Positions 50,097-61,438 of a DNA stretch of 64,000 bases are shown one piece after another. The notes under the pieces are model-generated. The model was not told where the DNA came from, did no database searches, and saw nothing but the letters and a program-made list of their open reading frames with translations. The position numbers and the translations under genes are program-made. This stretch comes from Nipponacmea schrenckii (taxonomy: Eukaryota > Mollusca > Gastropoda > Lottiidae), in assembly GCA_030562195.1 (NCBI GenBank), contig CM060199.1:28416338-28480337 (forward strand), given 5' to 3'. Position 1 is the stretch's first letter, and every line of letters begins with the position of its first letter.

Positions 50097-50310
50097 GCAA
50101 CTATATTTTACAAGGATAACAATCTAGGTTCACAAGTCCGCCGTGACATGGATCCTTTCCACCAGCTGGTCCTTGGCCAAACCTCTTGGCATTGATCTTT
50201 CCCGAATTATCCGTACCCATTTACAGCTGAGTGGACTGGGATTATGAGTAAAGATGACTTATTCAAGGTCTTCGAACTATCACACGCCGATCGACATTAT
50301 AACTCATAGT
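50097..50310 (-). mobile_element. SINE family 1 copy, head truncated
   Basis: CAACTATATTTTACAAGG through CCAGCTGGTCCTTGGCCAAA and ATTTACAGCTGAGTGG to GACATTATAACTCAT. The tRNA-like head is missing. Confidence 0.72.
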
Positions 50311-50649
50311 ACATAACGCGAAGTATTTCAACTCTTTTTTTAAAGGAGTAACTTAGAAAGCTTCCACGATTATGATAAAAATATATTTTGAAAACATTAC
50401 AGCACACCTATTTCATCCTAGAGTTTATTTAAAACTAAAGAAATACGATATGATTATAGCAAATCATCGGGAATAATAGTGTTACAGAGTTGTAGAATGT
50501 ATAGCCAGATTGAAACCAGTTTGGAGAATAATTGATATAATATATTTAAGATAATATATATAAAATTCCACAGTGTAGTAGGTCAATTATATGCACACAT
50601 TTGTCGGTACATCGAATTTTACTAATACCTTGAAATTCAGCATTTCGAT

Positions 50650-50875
50650 TTTATTAAAAAACTTGTCAATATATTCAAGACAGAACCTTGCGAAACGTCC
50701 GATAAACCCCGAGTAATGTAATTGGGATTTTCGGTATTTTTAGCAAGTGGTTTAAAAAGCTTGCCAATATATAAAAGAAGGAGGCCCTTGCGAGAAAACC
50801 CCAGTGATGTAATCGGTATTTTGGGGTATTTTGAGCAAGTGGTCGAAAAAGCCTGAAATTTGGAATACCCAGTTT
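50650..50875 (+). repeat. Diverged copies of the ~104-bp satellite, left of the pseudogene
   Basis: Two units with the order TATTCAAGAC..GAGAAAACCCC..GATGTAATCGG..GGTATTTT..GCAAGTGG, the same block order as the array at 51870-52510 but more diverged. Confidence 0.7.
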
Positions 50876-51520
50876 TTCAAATTATCATACTTTTGTCCCA
50901 GCGCCCTTGGTAGCGGTCTTACATAATCTTTAGGTTTTGATGGTATCGCTAGCCTTGTCGGTCACTCCCAGCCACCAGGTTGTCAGGAATGATCATGGCT
51001 GTTCAAAAAATGAAGCTTGACATTCATGTTGCACCCAAGATCGCGAAATGCGAGGAGCATCCACAAGTTCATCGTAGTTATCCACTTTATTGTTTCCAAG
51101 GAAGTTCTGAACCACTGCCACAAAAGAACTACTAGTATGCTGCCCTCTCGAGAGTGGTCAGCTAAAAGCAACAATTGATCATCACGAATGAGGGTTGATA
51201 TGTGTGATATTTGGCATGCCTGCTTCAAGCGTTTCACGAGCAGGACAGTCCTAGGCAACATGAAAACTTGTTAAAACCTTTCTGCTGACCAAGAAGAAAG
51301 TTGACCATTATCAAGTCTACACAAATGACCCAGTTGGAATCACGATATTTAAAGAACTCCATGACCATTCTGATGTTATCATAGACTTCTCGTAAAGGTA
51401 CCGAATGACTAATAGACACTGCCGCATAAAAACAACCATTATGTAAGAGAACACATTTTAGTTTACAACTGTCTATAAAGAGTCTCCAATAATTCTCATT
51501 TAGAATCCCTAGATAATATG
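50875..51520 (-). pseudogene. Decayed fragment of a multicopy invertebrate protein family
   Basis: On the minus strand, pieces in several frames line up in one order: NYWRLFIDSCKLKCVLLHNG, SISHSVPLREVYDNI, WVICVDLIMVNFLLGQQKGF then NKFSC, STLIRDDQ, VVQNFLGNNKVDNYDELVD, MLLAFRDLGCNMNVKLHFLN, then PDNLVAGSDRQG-stop-RYHQNLKIM-stop-DRYQGRWD. I recognise this as the family with conserved EWRLFIDSS, VLLHNGN, G.QGGFTKF.C.LC.WDSR, GCNMS.K.HFL.SH and EEQGERFHQDI..ME.RYQG motifs. It occurs in many near-identical copies in arthropod, cnidarian and mollusc genomes, usually as an uncharacterised protein. The stretch between the CxLC motif and the GPQIR region is deleted. At least two frameshifts and two in-frame stops are visible. 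Function unknown; not functional here. Confidence 0.8.
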
Positions 51521-51869
51521 GCAGTAAATAAAGTGTCTGCCTTCTAAAAAGAAGATCACTAAAAGATGGACACGTTTTCTAATATATGACACTTTAACAG
51601 TGTGATCAACAAGATTTCTGAGAATTGAAATAATATCTTATTTTAATCTCTTTTCAGTGCCCTAAACTTGTAAGCCTTCGGTTTTTTGGAAAACGTGCCC
51701 TTATTCTTTAACATGGATTTCAAAATCTTTGCAGTAACTGTGGTGACGGAGGATAATGATTAACTACTTTGAATTTGTCAGAGATGATATAAAAATTAAA
51801 CGAACGTTGCCCTGATTCAATACGTCAAAATCAATGTTGTGTTCTGAAACTTTCATGCCATCGGGATCT

Positions 51870-52510
51870 TTCGGTTTTTTCCTTGAAAATCAGCCTAAAA
51901 TATTCGAGACAGAAGTCTTTGTGGTTATACAAACATCCCTAAACAACTCGAACGATGTAATCGGGAAAACAATTCAAAAAATCGTCCATATATTCAAGAC
52001 TGATGTCCTGGCGAAAATGAACGAGAAAACCCGTGAAATGTAATCGGGATTTTTTGTATTTTCCGAGAGTAGATTAAAACGCTGGTCATGCCGAATTTGT
52101 GCGAGAAAACCCGAAAGATTTTAATCGGGATTTTTTGGTATTATCCGCGGGTGGATTGTATCGCTTGTCCATAAATTCAAGACCGTGGGTCATGCCGAAT
52201 TTGTGCACGAAAACCCGAATGATGTAATCGGGATTTTTTGGTAATTTACGCAAGTGGATTGTATCGCTTGTCCATAAATTCAAGACCGAGGTCATGTCGA
52301 ATTTGTGCGAGAAAACCCGAATGAAACAATCGGGATTTTTTGGTATTTTCCGCGAGTGGATCTATCGCTTGTCCATAAATTCAAGACAGAGGTCATGCCG
52401 AATTTGTGTGAGAAAACCCGAATGTTGTAATCGGGATTTTTGGTATTTTCCGCAAGTGGATTGTATATCGCTTGTCCATAAATTCAAGAAGGTTCAATTT
52501 TTGAGAAAAC
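51870..52510 (+). repeat. ~104-bp satellite, about 6 copies, right of the pseudogene
   Basis: Unit blocks: GAATTTGTGCGAGAAAACCC, GAATGATGTAATCGGGATTT, TTTGGTATTTTCCGC, GAGTGGATTGTATCGCTTGT and CCATAAATTCAAGACCGAGG. The middle four are similar to each other; the outer ones are degenerate. Open frames across it are repeat translations. Confidence 0.88.
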
Positions 52511-54102
52511 CCAATAGTAATCTTTTACCTTAGGAACCCAAAAGGTTAAATTAAAATTAAATATGGAGAGTTTCAAGAAAACCCGAGTAAATTTGGGATT
52601 TATTTTAATATGTGTAAATTTTATAAATAAAACTGACATCTTCTGATGATAAGTGTAAACGATTTTTTAAACATTTTGGCAAGTAGCAATAAGTTTGCAT
52701 CATTTTAAGCTTCACAAATGCATTTTTATGGGCGTTTTTTTTAGTCCTATGATATTAATGATTTTTAAAGGTTTATCATTTCTAAGTAACCATATACATT
52801 TCCCGAAAATTGAAAGGGTCCAAGTAGTAGCCATATATACACATACTGAAGGCAAGATGAATAGAGATAAGTGGGAGGTTTTGACCGCTAACAGAGCAGA
52901 GTGTGAGATGAAACTGTAACGTTTCTTTCCAAGATAATTGAATTCGGTTTCAGTTTTTCATATAACTTTTCAGAATACAATGCTGATAATGATCAACCAA
53001 TAAAAATACAAACACAACATAATCATATTTATTTGTATATTAACAAGTACACACACACAAAGACAAACATAAGATACAAACACTATTGATTAAAACCACA
53101 TATAATTAGCAATTTATGACCAGTTAAGATATCTACAGTAGTCTTTATTATTCTCTAAGAGAAACAATAGTCAAATCTTTTAGGATTTTTATTCTTGAAA
53201 GTAATATTTACAAGACAATGATCAAATAATTTGAAATTAAAAATAATTTTCACACTGCGATAAAGGCTGCAACATACTACATATTCTAGTATAAATACTT
53301 ATCACTCAATTAAATCATTCATTATTTCAATCAGTAATAGAAAAGTACATTGTGATGCTTTGTTTCTCTTTTATTTTTGAGATTTCAGTTGCATACATAT
53401 TTGACACAAAATGAACACCTGAATTCAACATAAAGAGGATTTTGAATAATGATATTTTAAATATAGTAACATATAATAAGAATTAATTAGTAATGACTCG
53501 ATCCATCTCAGCGGGTGAAAAATGATAATTTTACTTCACAATAACGGATTAACATATTATAATTGCTACAATATAGTACTCTGGAAAAGTTAAATTATAT
53601 CTGAGTGTTAGAAGTAAAAGTTTATGTCCATTCGTGAAACGCCATTTCATTGTATCATAGATTGTCGAAAAATTATAAACACACTCTGCACACTTTTATT
53701 CTTTGAAACCGATATCTGGAAAGGAGAAAAAATGTTGATGTACATTCCAACTATGTCATAATTTCCATTGACTAATGTCAAACAATTTAGTTTGGAATAG
53801 GGTGAAGGCAGCCACTTACACAGAGCCTCAGTCATTAACCCAATCAAAAGGACTTAATGTATTATATGGCTATCCATTTGCCCTATATAACGGACATAGA
53901 GGGCAGGATAAAAGCAGGATTATATCTTAATAAGCTTGCTTTGAATACTAAAAGCCAAGTAAACATTGCAAAGGCTTAATTAATGACCCCATTATTGGTT
54001 TAAAAACGTAAAATAAAATCGACGCCAGTAAAGAGTATTGAAATGATACAAATTGCAAATTTGTGTAGTCCATAACTATTCAGCTTTTAAAGATTAACCT
54101 AC

Positions 54103-54226
54103 CTCTGTTAAGAAAAAAGTGTCGATTATCATTGATCCACTCAGCATTCCATCTCGGCAAGACAGGGACGATGAACTCCCTGCGGGATTACTCCCTGCCT
54201 ACCCTTAAACTTACAGAGTTTAATAT
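54103..54226 (-). CDS. Candidate additional 5' exon of RIN (partly coding or 5' UTR)
   Basis: The minus strand has a good acceptor (TTTTTTTATTACAG|ATATT) and donor (ACAGAG|GTAGGTTAATC). Joined to exon 1 it keeps that frame open: after a TAA it reads SRREFIVPVLPRWNAEWIND then NRHFFLNRG, continuing into IQVSVWNDNY and the MATKK start. There is no in-frame ATG in it, so the 1317-residue start stands unless a further exon joins. It is less AT-rich than its surroundings. The join is inferred from phase and splice sites only. Confidence 0.35.
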
Positions 54227-54870
54227 CTGTAATAAAAAAACACGATAAAGTTACCAAAGATTGAAGGGGCACTTATGGTAATTTGATGTATAGTTGAAGG
54301 GATTGTGGGACTTTCAAGTCGATGCATTACGGACATCAAAACTGTAATTTCAATATCAATGCGGACCAATCCTATCTGCAATTTTTTTTTATTTTCACAT
54401 TACCTGATATTTTACGAATGAAGCCAATCTTCTTCATCTTTTAGACCATACCAATATCATTATCCTAAACCATATACCAACATCGTTATCTGAAACCGTA
54501 AATTATAATACATCAATCTCTTCAGAAATTCATCAAAATAATACTAAACCGAAAACCCACCTACAACCGAAAGCAAATAATTGAATTACCATATTATTCA
54601 ATTAAATCATTTCGAAAGTCATTCGCTTACTCTATTCTGGAATTCAAACCGATTGATATCTTTATCAATTTCTTTAAACAGTTCTATACCCAGCCCCCTT
54701 GTCCATGATGCATACCTTTAGTTTCTTTACCTTTAAACATGCCTCTTCTAATTTGAGGACGCTCTTTTAACCCAATTCACCATTCCTGAAAAGAAAACTT
54801 TGTTCTCAGACACCAACTTTAACCATTGAAATCAAATACAAAATTTGAACCTTAGCTAACCTCAAATACC
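54227..54870. other. Intergenic or intronic, nothing seen
   Basis: No open frame, repeat or RNA gene recognised. Confidence 0.5.
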
Positions 54871-55075
54871 AACTTCGACCCTTTACCCCAAATACTACTT
54901 TGACCCTTGACCTCAAATACTACTTTGACCCTTGACCTCAAATACAACTTTGACCCTTGACCTCAAATACCAAATTTGACTCTTGAACTCAATTACAAAA
55001 TTTACAATTTAACCTTTGACCTCGACCACCATTTCTGACCTATGACCTCTACCACCTGTTTTGACCATACACCTC
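54870..55075 (+). repeat. 24-bp minisatellite, ~8 copies, degenerate outward
   Basis: Unit CTCAAATACTACTTTGACCC plus TTGA. The two central copies are identical and the outer ones diverge. Confidence 0.85.
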
Positions 55076-55354
55076 ATACACCTCCTTTACCTTTACTGCT
55101 AACTTTGATCTTAACTTATGAAAACAAAATACGTCAAACCAAGAAGCAGAAATCCAAAACAAAAAGATAGATAAAATCCAAACTAATCAATTAGTTGTTT
55201 GGTACTGTTTGTTATTACGACAATTTCTGTTGAGTGGTATGCATTGGTTTGATGGTCTGGTTCCAAGTGAATGGTGCAGAAACACCAAATGATAGCAGAA
55301 CACGAAGGTAGAAAGCTATGAGAGTCGGCCTTAAGGCAGAAAGGTATATTAGAA

Positions 55355-55455
55355 GGAAAACAGCTTAGGTTCATAAGATCCTGTCCAACAGCTGATCCTT
55401 AGCCAAATCTCTTGGCAATGATCCATACCCATTAACAGTTGGGTCGAAAAGAATA
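55355..55455 (-). mobile_element. SINE family 1, diverged fragment
   Basis: CAGCTTAGGTTCATAAGATC, AACAGCTGATCCTTAGCCAA and CATTAACAGTTGGGTC follow the family order with many changes. Confidence 0.55.
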
Positions 55456-55559
55456 CCAATTAATGATGAATTGATACGCCATAAGGAGGAAGTAAAATGA
55501 AAAGGAACCGGTAAGAACAAGTCGTTGAAAGTAGACTTGGGAACTTAAAAGGCAGAAAC

Positions 55560-55622
55560 TCAAAGCAATGCAGAAACACTAAATCATTGCAGAAACACCA
55601 AAATCAATGCAGAAACACCATC
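55560..55622 (+). repeat. Three ~19-bp tandem copies
   Basis: AATGCAGAAACACCAAAATC repeated three times with small changes. Confidence 0.7.
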
Positions 55623-56167
55623 TTCTGAGCTCTTTCAGCTGAAATATAAAAAAAAATATTGTAGATGAGCTGTAGCTGCCCCAAAACAAGCTTACATAAC
55701 CATTTTTATTGTTACATTTGCTATTATTTATGGAATATTTCTTAGAATTTTAGTTTTATGAATTTGTCAGAATACATGAAATATGTATCAACTTTTATGC
55801 ACATTGAGACTCATCGATTATTTCTGTCGTACCTTGCACATTAACTTTATGGAAAAAATACTAAAGGTACGTTCAGAATTTAAATACAAACTATGACTAT
55901 GTTCATGAATTTTGAGCGTTTCCGTTTTTCCTTTTTTTGTTCAGAATCTACTTTCATGCACATTGGGGACAAATAAGAATACTGGAGTAGAAGAATCATA
56001 CCCGCGGCTTTTCATCTGTAGGCGTGGTTCTTTTTATATAGTACCGGTACTCTTATAACTTCTTCTGTTGATCGTTTCATCTTGATTCTCCATTCTTGTA
56101 TGTTCTTCATCTGTAGGCGCCGCTTCATCTGTTCTTCACTGTTCCTCTTCATCTGTTCTTCATCTGT

Positions 56168-56220
56168 GAATAGGAAGTCTGAATAGTCATACAGGCCATG
56201 ACCTCAGACTATTCCTATTG
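56168..56220 (+). other. 53-bp hairpin, unit 1
   Basis: Left arm AATAGGAAGTCTGA pairs with TCAGAC..TTCCTATT, and an inner GTCAT/ATGAC stem closes on ACAGGCC. Same element at 57967, 59926 and 61790. Confidence 0.85.
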
Positions 56221-56527
56221 TGGCAGTGCTATTGCGGTTAGGTAAATTACCAGACGATTTACCCCTATTAAACTGAAAAGTATATAACCAATATGACACA
56301 TTTAAAGCATAGCATTTTTTTGTTTGGTATATTGAGACGAAATATTTGACTTATCAGTTATAAAATTGAAATCAAAATACAAACATATTTTTAATGTACC
56401 TTATAAATAAATATATCTTGAGAGGACTTGAGAAATGGAGAGTCACATTAACCCGATTCATATTTTTTTTTTGAACAGATTACCAAAGCGCTTATTTTTT
56501 ATCTACAAATTTGAGAAAAAAACTTGC

Positions 56528-56594
56528 CTTGTAAGCTTCTGTGCCACACCATGAGCACAACACTTCTATACAATGAAGCTCTGTCTGTTTACAC
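56528..56594 (-). pseudogene. 67-nt exon-like segment, unit 1
   Basis: Minus-strand acceptor TTTTAG|GTGTAAACAG and GC donor AAG|GCAAGTTT. The only open frame gives CKQ..LHCIEVLCSWCGTEAY-like peptide. Its phase does not fit the neighbouring segments, so it is either a non-coding exon or a relic. Confidence 0.4.
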
Positions 56595-56945
56595 CTAAAA
56601 TCACAATTCAAAGTTATATTATCTTGATATGAAACTAATTAAGTAATTAAACTAAGCCCCCCCCCTTCTAAAAAGGAACAAAAAACAACGAAGAAACAAT
56701 CAACATGGCAAATAACCTGACGTTTGGCTATGTTGAATGGTGATCATCTTAATATCGGTTGGAATGTGAAAGTCTGGTGATCTTGTATAAGTCAGCTTTA
56801 CTTATCATTCCAATTGACCCAGAGAAGGTTAAAACATTTTGGTTTTGGGTTTGTACGATACCCCTAATATTTATGTGGAAATACAGATATCTACAGTGTG
56901 TGAAATGCTTATGCATATGATATTATATCCCAGATAAAAACTTAC

Positions 56946-57058
56946 CTAGCTTCGTTCCAAGAGTCGCCTTTAGGACATTGTGCTCCACCATAGCCCAATT
57001 GACCTCCCAGTTTAATGTCCCTTTAAAGCTAAAGACTAGCCTCTTGGTTCTTGGAACC
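56946..57058 (-). pseudogene. 113-nt exon-like segment, unit 1
   Basis: Acceptor TATTCCAG|GGTTCC, donor AAGCTAG|GTAAG. Open in one frame: VPRTKRLVFSFKGTLNWEVN, then WAMVEHNVLKATLGTKL. I do not recognise the peptide. Confidence 0.45.
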
Positions 57059-57646
57059 CTGGAATAAAATAATAGTAATTAAACTAAAAGAGACAGTCTA
57101 ATGTTGATAAGGAACAACTTATGTGCAAAAAGTAATGCAAACAAAATCTAGACGAATCAATAGTATAACACCAAAACTATCTTAAAGGGTGGCGATAAAC
57201 TAAGTAATGAAAATGTGAATGACAACATTTGGCATATATCTCTTTTCAATTGAATCACTTTTTCAATACACACTCTTAAGCTTTTAACTTTAGTGCTTAA
57301 AACCAATGAAGTTTTTAAGTTTAAGTTCTTCGTTTGCGCGACAGGTTACAGTTTCCCTCATTTACATTTAACGCCACTCTGGGTTTATCAAATATGCACT
57401 TCTTTTGAAAATATCCATCTTTTCCATAGTTGGTGGCATATTTTCGATTTTAATAAATTTACAAATTTACTGGATAATAAAATGTTTAATGAGCACTAAA
57501 TCCATTTTGGTTCAGTTTTCAAGAATATTTTTCCGATATATTTTAATGGCTACAGAATATATTTGAATTTTTGATGTGGGTCTTAAAAATGCAACTCGTT
57601 GAACTAAAATTATGACTGAAATTAATATACATGTGTATGTACTAAC

Positions 57647-57726
57647 CGTGCTACGTTGATCATCTCACTGTATATGGTGTATATCAAACTCAATAGTAAA
57701 GACGGCTATCGAGTTCCCGCTGACGG
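57647..57726 (-). pseudogene. 80-nt exon-like segment, unit 1 (with stop)
   Basis: Acceptor CTTTTTAG|CCGTC, donor CACG|GTTAGTAC. Its best frame, VSGNSIAVFTIEFDIHHIQ, is ended by TGA, which is TTA in units 2 and 3. Confidence 0.4.
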
Positions 57727-57966
57727 CTAAAAAGAAAAAGAGCAAAACATACTATCTTGTCAAACTCATTTTACTCAACATTTTGTGCTTATTGGGCATA
57801 ACTCGTTTTTTCAAATCGGCGTCTATTTCAGAAAATTTACACAGCCAATAATGTAATAATGGTACTGTGATTTCAAAATTTTAAGATGAAAGAAAAGCTT
57901 ACAAAATATGGGCGGAGGAATCGCCCTACTTCTTCATCTGTTCCTCTTCATCTGTTCTTCTTCTGT

Positions 57967-58019
57967 GAATAGGAGTTCTGAAGAGTCATACAGGCCATGA
58001 CCTCAGAACACTCCTATTG
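57967..58019 (+). other. 53-bp hairpin, unit 2
   Basis: Left arm AATAGGAGTTCTGA pairs with TCAGAA..CTCCTATT. Relative to unit 1, two base pairs have changed on both arms. Confidence 0.85.
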
Positions 58020-58366
58020 TGGCAGTGCTATTGCGGGTAGGTAAATTACCAGACAATTTACCCCTATTAAACTGAAAAATATATAACCAATATGATCAAA
58101 CACTTTAAAGTATAGCAGTTTTATGTTTGGTGTAATGTGAGGCGAAATATCCGAGTTATCAGTTATAAAACTGAAATCAAAATACAAATATTTGAAGTAC
58201 ATAATAAAAAAAATATATCTTGAGAGGGCATGAGATAGCAAGAATGGAGTGTCGCATTAACCCGATTCAAATTTTGTTTTCGAACAAAAATTTCAGGATT
58301 CAAGCATCCAATCAGATTAGCAAAGCGTTTGAAGATTTATATATAAATTTGATAAAGAAAACCTGC

Positions 58367-58433
58367 CTTGTGAGCTTCTGTGCCACTCCATAAGCACAAC
58401 ACTTCTATATAATGAAGCTCTGCCTGTTTACAC
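58367..58433 (-). pseudogene. 67-nt exon-like segment, unit 2
   Basis: Same segment as 56528-56594; open frame CKQAELHYIEVLCLWSGTEA. The donor here is GCAGGT rather than GCAAGT. Confidence 0.4.
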
Positions 58434-58798
58434 CTAAAATCGCAATTTAAAAAGTCATATTATTTGATATGAAACTAATTCAGTAATTAAACTAAAGCCT
58501 CACCCTCCAAAAAGAAACAAACAACAAACAACGAAAAAACAATTAACATGGAAATGAACCTGTCGTTTGGTTATGTTGAATAGTGATCATCTTAATATCG
58601 GTCGGAGTGAAAGACGTCTGGTGATCTTGTATAAGTTACTTTACTCATCATTCCAATTGACCCAGAGAAGGTAAGGACATCTATCAAAATTTTGTTTTCT
58701 GGTTTGTACGTTACCTCAAATATTTATGTGGAAATATAGATATCTACAGTGTGTGAAATGCTTATGCATATGATATTATATCACAGATAAAAACTTAC

Positions 58799-58911
58799 CT
58801 AGCTTCGTTCCAAGAGTCGCCTTTAGGACATTGTGCTCCACCATAGCCCGATTGACCTTCCAGTTTAATGTCCCTTTAAAGCTAAAGACAAGCTTCTTGT
58901 TTCTTGGAACC
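58799..58911 (-). pseudogene. 113-nt exon-like segment, unit 2
   Basis: Open frame VPRNKKLVFSFKGTLNWKVN, then RAMVEHNVLKATLGTKL, with intact splice signals on both sides. Confidence 0.45.
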
Positions 58912-59496
58912 CTGGAAAATAATAATAGTAATTTAACTAAAAGAGACAGTCTAATGTAGATAAGGAACAACTTATGTGCAAAAAGTAATGCAAACAAAAT
59001 CTAGACGAATCAATAGTATAACACCAAAACTATCTTAAAGGGTGGTGATAAACTAAGTAATGAAAATGTGAATGACAACATTTGGCATATATCTCTTTCA
59101 ATTGAATCACTTTTTCAATACACAGTCTTAAGCTTTTAACTTTATTGCTTAAAACCAATGAAGTTTTTAAGTTTAAGTTCTTCCTTTGCGCGACATGTCA
59201 CAGTTTCCTTCATTTACATCTATCGCTACTCTTGGTTTTTCATATACGCACTCCTATTTGAAATATCCCTCTTTTCCATAGCTGGTTGCTTATTTTCGAT
59301 TTAAAGAAATATACAAATATGGATAATAAAATTTCCACTTAAGCACTAAATCTATTTTGGTACAGTTTTCAAGAATATTACTCCGATATATTTTAATGGC
59401 TACAGAATATATTTGAATTTTTGATGTGGGGCTTAAAAATGCAACTCATTGAACTAAAATTATGACTGAAATTGATATACATGTGTATGTACTAAC

Positions 59497-59576
59497 CGTG
59501 CTACGTTGATCATCTAACTGTATATGGTGTATATCAAACTCAATAGTAAAGACGGCTATTGAGTTCCCGCTGACGG
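59497..59576 (-). pseudogene. 80-nt exon-like segment, unit 2
   Basis: Open throughout in one frame: VSGNSIAVFTIEFDIHHIQ, then LDDQRST. It ends in phase 0, whereas the next segment needs a phase-2 join. Confidence 0.4.
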
Positions 59577-59780
59577 CTAAAAAGAAAAAGAGCAAAACAT
59601 ACTATCTTGTCAAACTCATTTTACTCAAGATTTTGTGCTTATTGGGCATAACTCGTTTTTTCAAATCGGCGTCTATTTCAGAAAATTTACACAGCCAATA
59701 ATGTAATAATGGTACTGTGATTTCAAAATTTTAAGATGAAAGAAAAGCTTACAAAATATGGGCGGAGGAATCGCACTACT

Positions 59781-59912
59781 TCATCTGTTCCTCTTCATCT
59801 GTTCCTCTTCATCTGTTCCTCTTCATCTGTTCCTCTTCATCTGTTCCTCTTCATCTGTTCCTCTTCATCTGTTCCTCTTCATCTGTTCCTCTTCATCTGT
59901 TCCTCTTCTTCT
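59781..59912 (+). repeat. 15-bp microsatellite expansion TTCATCTGTTCCTCT
   Basis: About nine copies here against one to three at the equivalent places (~57935, ~61725, ~56105). The open frame over it (repeated SSSVPLHLFLF) is not a gene. Confidence 0.92.
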
Positions 59913-59925
59913 GTTCTTCTTCTGT

Positions 59926-59978
59926 GAATAGGAGTTCTGAATAGTCATACAGGCCATGACCTCAGAACAGTCCTATTG
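59926..59978 (+). other. 53-bp hairpin, unit 3
   Basis: As unit 2 except for one right-arm change (ACTCC to AGTCC) that breaks a pair. Confidence 0.85.
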
Positions 59979-60327
59979 TGGCAGTGCTATTGCGGGTAGG
60001 TAAATTACCAGACAATTTACCCCTATTAAACTGAAAAATATATAACCAATATGATCAAACACATTTAAAGTATAGCAGTTTTATGTTTGGTATATTGTGA
60101 GGCGAAATATCTGAGTTATCAGTTATAAAACTGAAATCAAAATACAAATATTTTAAGTACATAATAAAAAAATATATCTTGAGAGGGCATGAGATAGCAA
60201 GAATGGAGTGTCGCATTAACCCGATTCAAATTTTGTTTTCGAACAAAAATTTCAGGATTCAAGCATCCAATCAGATTAGCAAAGCGTTTGAAGATTTATA
60301 TATAAATTTGATAAAAAAAAAACTTGC

Positions 60328-60394
60328 CTTGTGAGTTTCTGTGCCACTCCATAAGCACAACACTTCTATATAATGAAGCTCTGCCTGTTTACAC
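60328..60394 (-). pseudogene. 67-nt exon-like segment, unit 3
   Basis: Same as unit 2 apart from AAGCTC to AAACTC near the donor; donor GCAAGT. Confidence 0.4.
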
Positions 60395-60758
60395 CTAAAA
60401 TCGCAATTTAAAAAGTCATATTATTTGATATGAAACTAATTCAGTAATTAAACTAAAGCCTCACCCTCCAAAAAGAAACAAACAACAAACAACGAAAAAA
60501 CAATTAACATGGAAATGAACCTGACATTTGGTTATGTTGAATAGTGATCATCTTAATATCGGTCGGAGTGTGAACGTCTGGTGATCTTGTATAAGTTACT
60601 TTACTCATCATTCCAATTGACCCAGAGAAGGTAAGGACATCTATCAAAATTTTGTTTTCTGGTTTGTACGTTACCTCAAATATTTATGTGGAAATATGGA
60701 TATCTACAGTGTGTGAAATGCTTATGCATATGATATTATATCCCAGACAAAAACTTAC

Positions 60759-60871
60759 CTAGCTTCGTTCCAAGAGTCGCCTTTAGGACATTGTGCTCCA
60801 CCATAGCCCGATTGACCTTCCAGTTAAATGTCCCTTTAAAGCTAAAGACCAGCTTCTTGTTTCTTGGAACC
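60759..60871 (-). pseudogene. 113-nt exon-like segment, unit 3
   Basis: Open frame as in unit 2 with one L to F change (FKGTFNWKVN). Splice signals intact. Confidence 0.45.
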
Positions 60872-61438
60872 CTGGAATAAAATAATAGTAATTTAACTAA
60901 AAGACACAGTCTAATGTAGAAAAGAAACAACTTATGTGCAAAAAGTAATTCAAACAAAATCTAGACGAATCAGTAGTATAACACCAAAACTATCTTTAAG
61001 GGTGGCAATAAACTAAGTAATGAAAATGTGAATGACATCATTTGGCATATATCTCTTTCAATTGAATCACTTTTTCAATACACACTCTTAAGCTTTTAAC
61101 TTTAGTGCTTAAAACCAATGGCATTTTTAAGTTTAAGTTCTTCCTTTGCACAGCAGGTCAGTTTCCCTTATTTTAACATCTAACGCCACTCTGGGCTTTT
61201 CATATGGGCACTTTTTTCCATAGCTGGTGGTTTATATTCAAATTAAAGAAATACACAAATTTACTGTATAATAAAATTTCTAATGACTTGAGCACTTAAT
61301 CCTTTTCGGTTCAGTTTAAGAATATTAATCCGATATATTTTAATGGCTACAGAATATATATTTAAATTTTTAATGTTGGTCTTAAAAATGTAAACTCGTT
61401 GAACTAAAATTGTGACTGAAATATATATATGTACTAAC

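Larger units (their letters stand above)
47118..54102. other. Upstream region or 5' intron of the RIN gene
   Basis: No intact gene. It holds a SINE at 50097, the pseudogene at 50875 and the 104-bp satellite. Around 49150-49300 the sequence is less AT-rich, and the minus strand reads TATAAAAATAGCG near 49290, a possible TATA-like element, but no donor-bearing exon can be tied to it. Confidence 0.5.

Noticed and set aside
52086..52533. Open frames on both strands with NLCEKTR../FGFSRTN-like peptides
   Set aside because: Translation of the 104-bp satellite; frames shift between units.
59736..59927. Ser/Leu/Phe-rich frame over the TTCATCTGTTCCTCT repeat
   Set aside because: Pure microsatellite translation.
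56946..60871. A new three-exon protein family in the tandem units
   Set aside because: Reading frames do not join across the three segments and one copy has a stop; kept only as exon-like segments.
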